Assembly: GCA_015060765.1 (NCBI GenBank)
Contig: SUXW01000012.1
Span: forward strand, 1-64,000
Direction: 5' to 3'
DNA length: 64,000 nucleotides
Origin: Bacteroides sp.
GTDB taxonomy: Bacteria; Bacteroidota; Bacteroidia; Bacteroidales; Bacteroidaceae
The notes under the pieces were generated by a model, which was given only the letters and a program-made list of their open reading frames with translations, made no database searches and had not been told where the DNA came from. This document shows, piece by piece, positions 61,860 to 64,000 of the stretch. Numbering within the stretch: the stretch's first letter is position 1; every line of letters begins with the position of its first letter. The translations under genes and the position numbers were made by a program.

Positions 61860-63289
61860 AAACGTTTTTGGGATTCTTTGTTATACCATACGATAAACCA
61901 GACAAGTGCAACCAGCAGACAAACCCCGCCCATGCCATAAGACACGCCTTGTGGGAGTGACAATCCTTCGGGAGCAATGCATATATAGGTAGAGCAGACC
62001 AGAGTCATGAACAACGCCGGCAACAATGTGATATAGAAATTCTTCTTCTCACGTACCAGATATACGGTAATGGCCCACAAGGTAAATACCGACAAAGTCT
62101 GGTTGCACCAAGCAAAATATCGCCAGATAATCTTAAAACCATCCGCATCGCTCAAGCTATATACCAGCACACCGATCGTAAGCAAGAAAAGAGGGATACA
62201 GATCAGCAAACGTTTGGCAATGGGGCGTTGGTCGATATGAAGGAAATCGGCCGCGATGAGACGAGCCGAACGAAGTGCCGTATCCCCACTGGTAATCGGA
62301 GCCGCCACAATACCCAAGATAGCCAATATACCGCCAAAGGTTCCCAACCATTCATTGGATATGCGCGTAGCCACCGCGGCACCCGAGAAAGCTTTGCCGG
62401 TAAGTTGGTCGACAATACCATTTTCCTGAAAGAAATAGGTAGCGGCGGCCGCCCAAATCAAAGCCACCACACCTTCGGCAACCATAGCTCCATAAAATAT
62501 AGGCCGACAATGCTTTTCATGCTTCATACAACGAGCCATCAAAGGCGATTGAGTCGCATGAAATCCACTGATGGCTCCACATGCTATGGAAATGAACATC
62601 ATTGGGAAAATAGGGTTCGTTTCATACTTGGTACCAAAACCATTCCACATTTCGGGTAAATCCGGGTTCTTTACATAAAGCATCACCAGGATACCCCCTG
62701 CCATAAACAACAAGGCAACGGCAAAGAGAGGATAGACCTTACCGATAATCTTGTCTACCGGCATCAGAGTCGCCAACACATAATAAAGGAAGATGACGAT
62801 AATCCAGAAATAGGCATCCATCCAATCGGGCGTCATACCGGCAATAAGTTCCGCCGGTCCGCTAACAAACACGGCTCCGACAAGAATCATCAGAATCATG
62901 GTAAAGATGGTCATGACCTTCTTGGTAGTCAGTCCAAGGTAACGGCCCACTATTTCAGGCAAACTTTCCCCTCCGTTACGGATGGACAAAGCACCCGAAA
63001 AAAAATCGTGTACAGCACCGGCAAAAATAGTACCCAATACAATCCACAAATAAGAAGCCGTACCGAATTGGGCTCCCATAATCGCACCGAATATAGGCCC
63101 CAGTCCGGCAATGTTCAAGAACTGGATCATAAAGATTTTCCATGTAGGCAAAGGAATATAGTCCACTCCATCTGCCATAGTTACGGCCGGCGTCTTTCGG
63201 TTGTCAGGGCCAAAGATGCGGTCCACATACTTGCCATAAATGAAATATCCACCTATAAGCAATAATAGAGCTAATGTAAATGTTATCAT
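61856..63289 (-). CDS. carbon starvation protein CstA family
   Basis: 477 aa; MIQFLNIAGLGPIFGAIMGAQFGTASYLWIVLGTIFAGAVHDFFSGALSIRNGGESLPEIVG. Confidence 0.93.
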   Translation of the reverse strand: MITFTLALLLLIGGYFIYGKYVDRIFGPDNRKTPAVTMADGVDYIPLPTWKIFMIQFLNIAGLGPIFGAIMGAQFGTASYLWIVLGTIFAGAVHDFFSGALSIRNGGESLPEIVGRYLGLTTKKVMTIFTMILMILVGAVFVSGPAELIAGMTPDWMDAYFWIIVIFLYYVLATLMPVDKIIGKVYPLFAVALLFMAGGILVMLYVKNPDLPEMWNGFGTKYETNPIFPMMFISIACGAISGFHATQSPLMARCMKHEKHCRPIFYGAMVAEGVVALIWAAAATYFFQENGIVDQLTGKAFSGAAVATRISNEWLGTFGGILAILGIVAAPITSGDTALRSARLIAADFLHIDQRPIAKRLLICIPLFLLTIGVLVYSLSDADGFKIIWRYFAWCNQTLSVFTLWAITVYLVREKKNFYITLLPALFMTLVCSTYICIAPEGLSLPQGVSYGMGGVCLLVALVWFIVWYNKESQKRL

Positions 63290-63370
63290 AACAACATGTA
63301 TTTCTTTTATCGGTACAAATGTAACGAATTAATCGGGAACTTATTATCTTTGCAACAAATTAAAAAGAAG

Positions 63371-64000
63371 ATGCGTATACATTTCCTAACCTTTCTGCTA
63401 TTCATCCTGGTTGCCATGCCCCTTGCTTCCCAACCGAAGCATGAAATCCGAGCCACGTGGATTACCACCCTCGGCGGAATGGACTGGCCCCGCCAGAAAG
63501 CGACCAACGCGGAAAGCATCCGAAAGCAACAACAAGAACTTTGCGACATATTGGACCGATTGAAAGAAGCTCATTTCAATACCATCTTGTTCCAAACACG
63601 ATTAAGAGGCAATTTGATTTATCCATCTTCCATCGAGACCTTTCCCGAGTCCCTGACGGGGAAAACGGGGCGCAATCCCGGATACGATCCGCTTGCATTC
63701 GCCATTGAAGAATGTCATAAACGAGGAATGGAACTACATGCATGGATTGTCACCATTCCCATTGGAAATGCCCGCCAAGTACGTCTACTAGGTAAAAAAT
63801 CGATAGTACAGAAGAACCGCAAGATCTGCAAGCAATTCAAAGGCTCCTGGTACCTGGATCCCGGACATCCCGAAACGGGCGATTACCTGAGCAACATTGT
63901 CCGCGAAATAACATCCAAGTACGACATCGACGGTATTCATTTTGATTACATCCGCTATCCGGAACAAGGAGAGCGTTTCCCCGACAACGACACCTATCGG
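63371..64000 (+). CDS. family 10-like glycosylhydrolase (GHL10/YngK-like), truncated by window end
   Basis: MRIHFLTFLLFILVAMPLASQPKHEIRATWITTLGGMDWPRQ...GSWYLDPGHPETGDYLSNIVREITSKYDIDGIHFDYIRYPEQG. Confidence 0.9.
   Translation, partial: MRIHFLTFLLFILVAMPLASQPKHEIRATWITTLGGMDWPRQKATNAESIRKQQQELCDILDRLKEAHFNTILFQTRLRGNLIYPSSIETFPESLTGKTGRNPGYDPLAFAIEECHKRGMELHAWIVTIPIGNARQVRLLGKKSIVQKNRKICKQFKGSWYLDPGHPETGDYLSNIVREITSKYDIDGIHFDYIRYPEQGERFPDNDTYR

Overview
This window is about 64 kb of what looks like a Bacteroidales chromosome (Bacteroides/Phocaeicola/Prevotella-like). The lineage call rests on TAnnTTTG-type -7 promoters, family content and Bacteroidales-style lipoproteins. It opens with the 3' end of an IS30-type transposase and ends inside a family-10-like glycosylhydrolase gene. 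Most of it is ordinary coding sequence: a pectin/xylan-type glycosidase group (2 GH28, DUF4861, GH43), a choloylglycine-hydrolase-family enzyme, murF, folP, cdaA, pta-ackA, an AKR/amidohydrolase/Zn-ADH group, a BlaI-X-BlaR1-like regulatory module, a TPP-riboswitch-led thi operon (thiS-E-G-C-H-ThiF-like-thiD), an oxaloacetate-decarboxylase-type sodium pump, efflux systems, an SF1 helicase, uvrA and a CstA-type carbon starvation protein. No tRNA, rRNA, CRISPR array or prophage was recognised. Places most worth a second look: (1) an AAA ATPase + DUF4435 pair resembling the PARIS (AriA/AriB) defence architecture; (2) a 40-codon acidic, Gly-rich small protein, absent from the supplied ORF track, directly upstream of a fimbrillin-like lipoprotein with a 672-bp (224-aa) internal duplication; (3) the roughly 320-nt leader of that operon, with a stem domain and an H-type pseudoknot just before the start codon; (4) a five-copy 41/42-bp tandem repeat array in the intergenic region between that operon and a DUF6261-like gene; (5) a histidine-kinase-like protein that appears to lack the phosphoacceptor His; (6) a BlaI-X-BlaR1 module with no adjacent beta-lactamase. 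All family calls are from reading the sequence; no database search was run.
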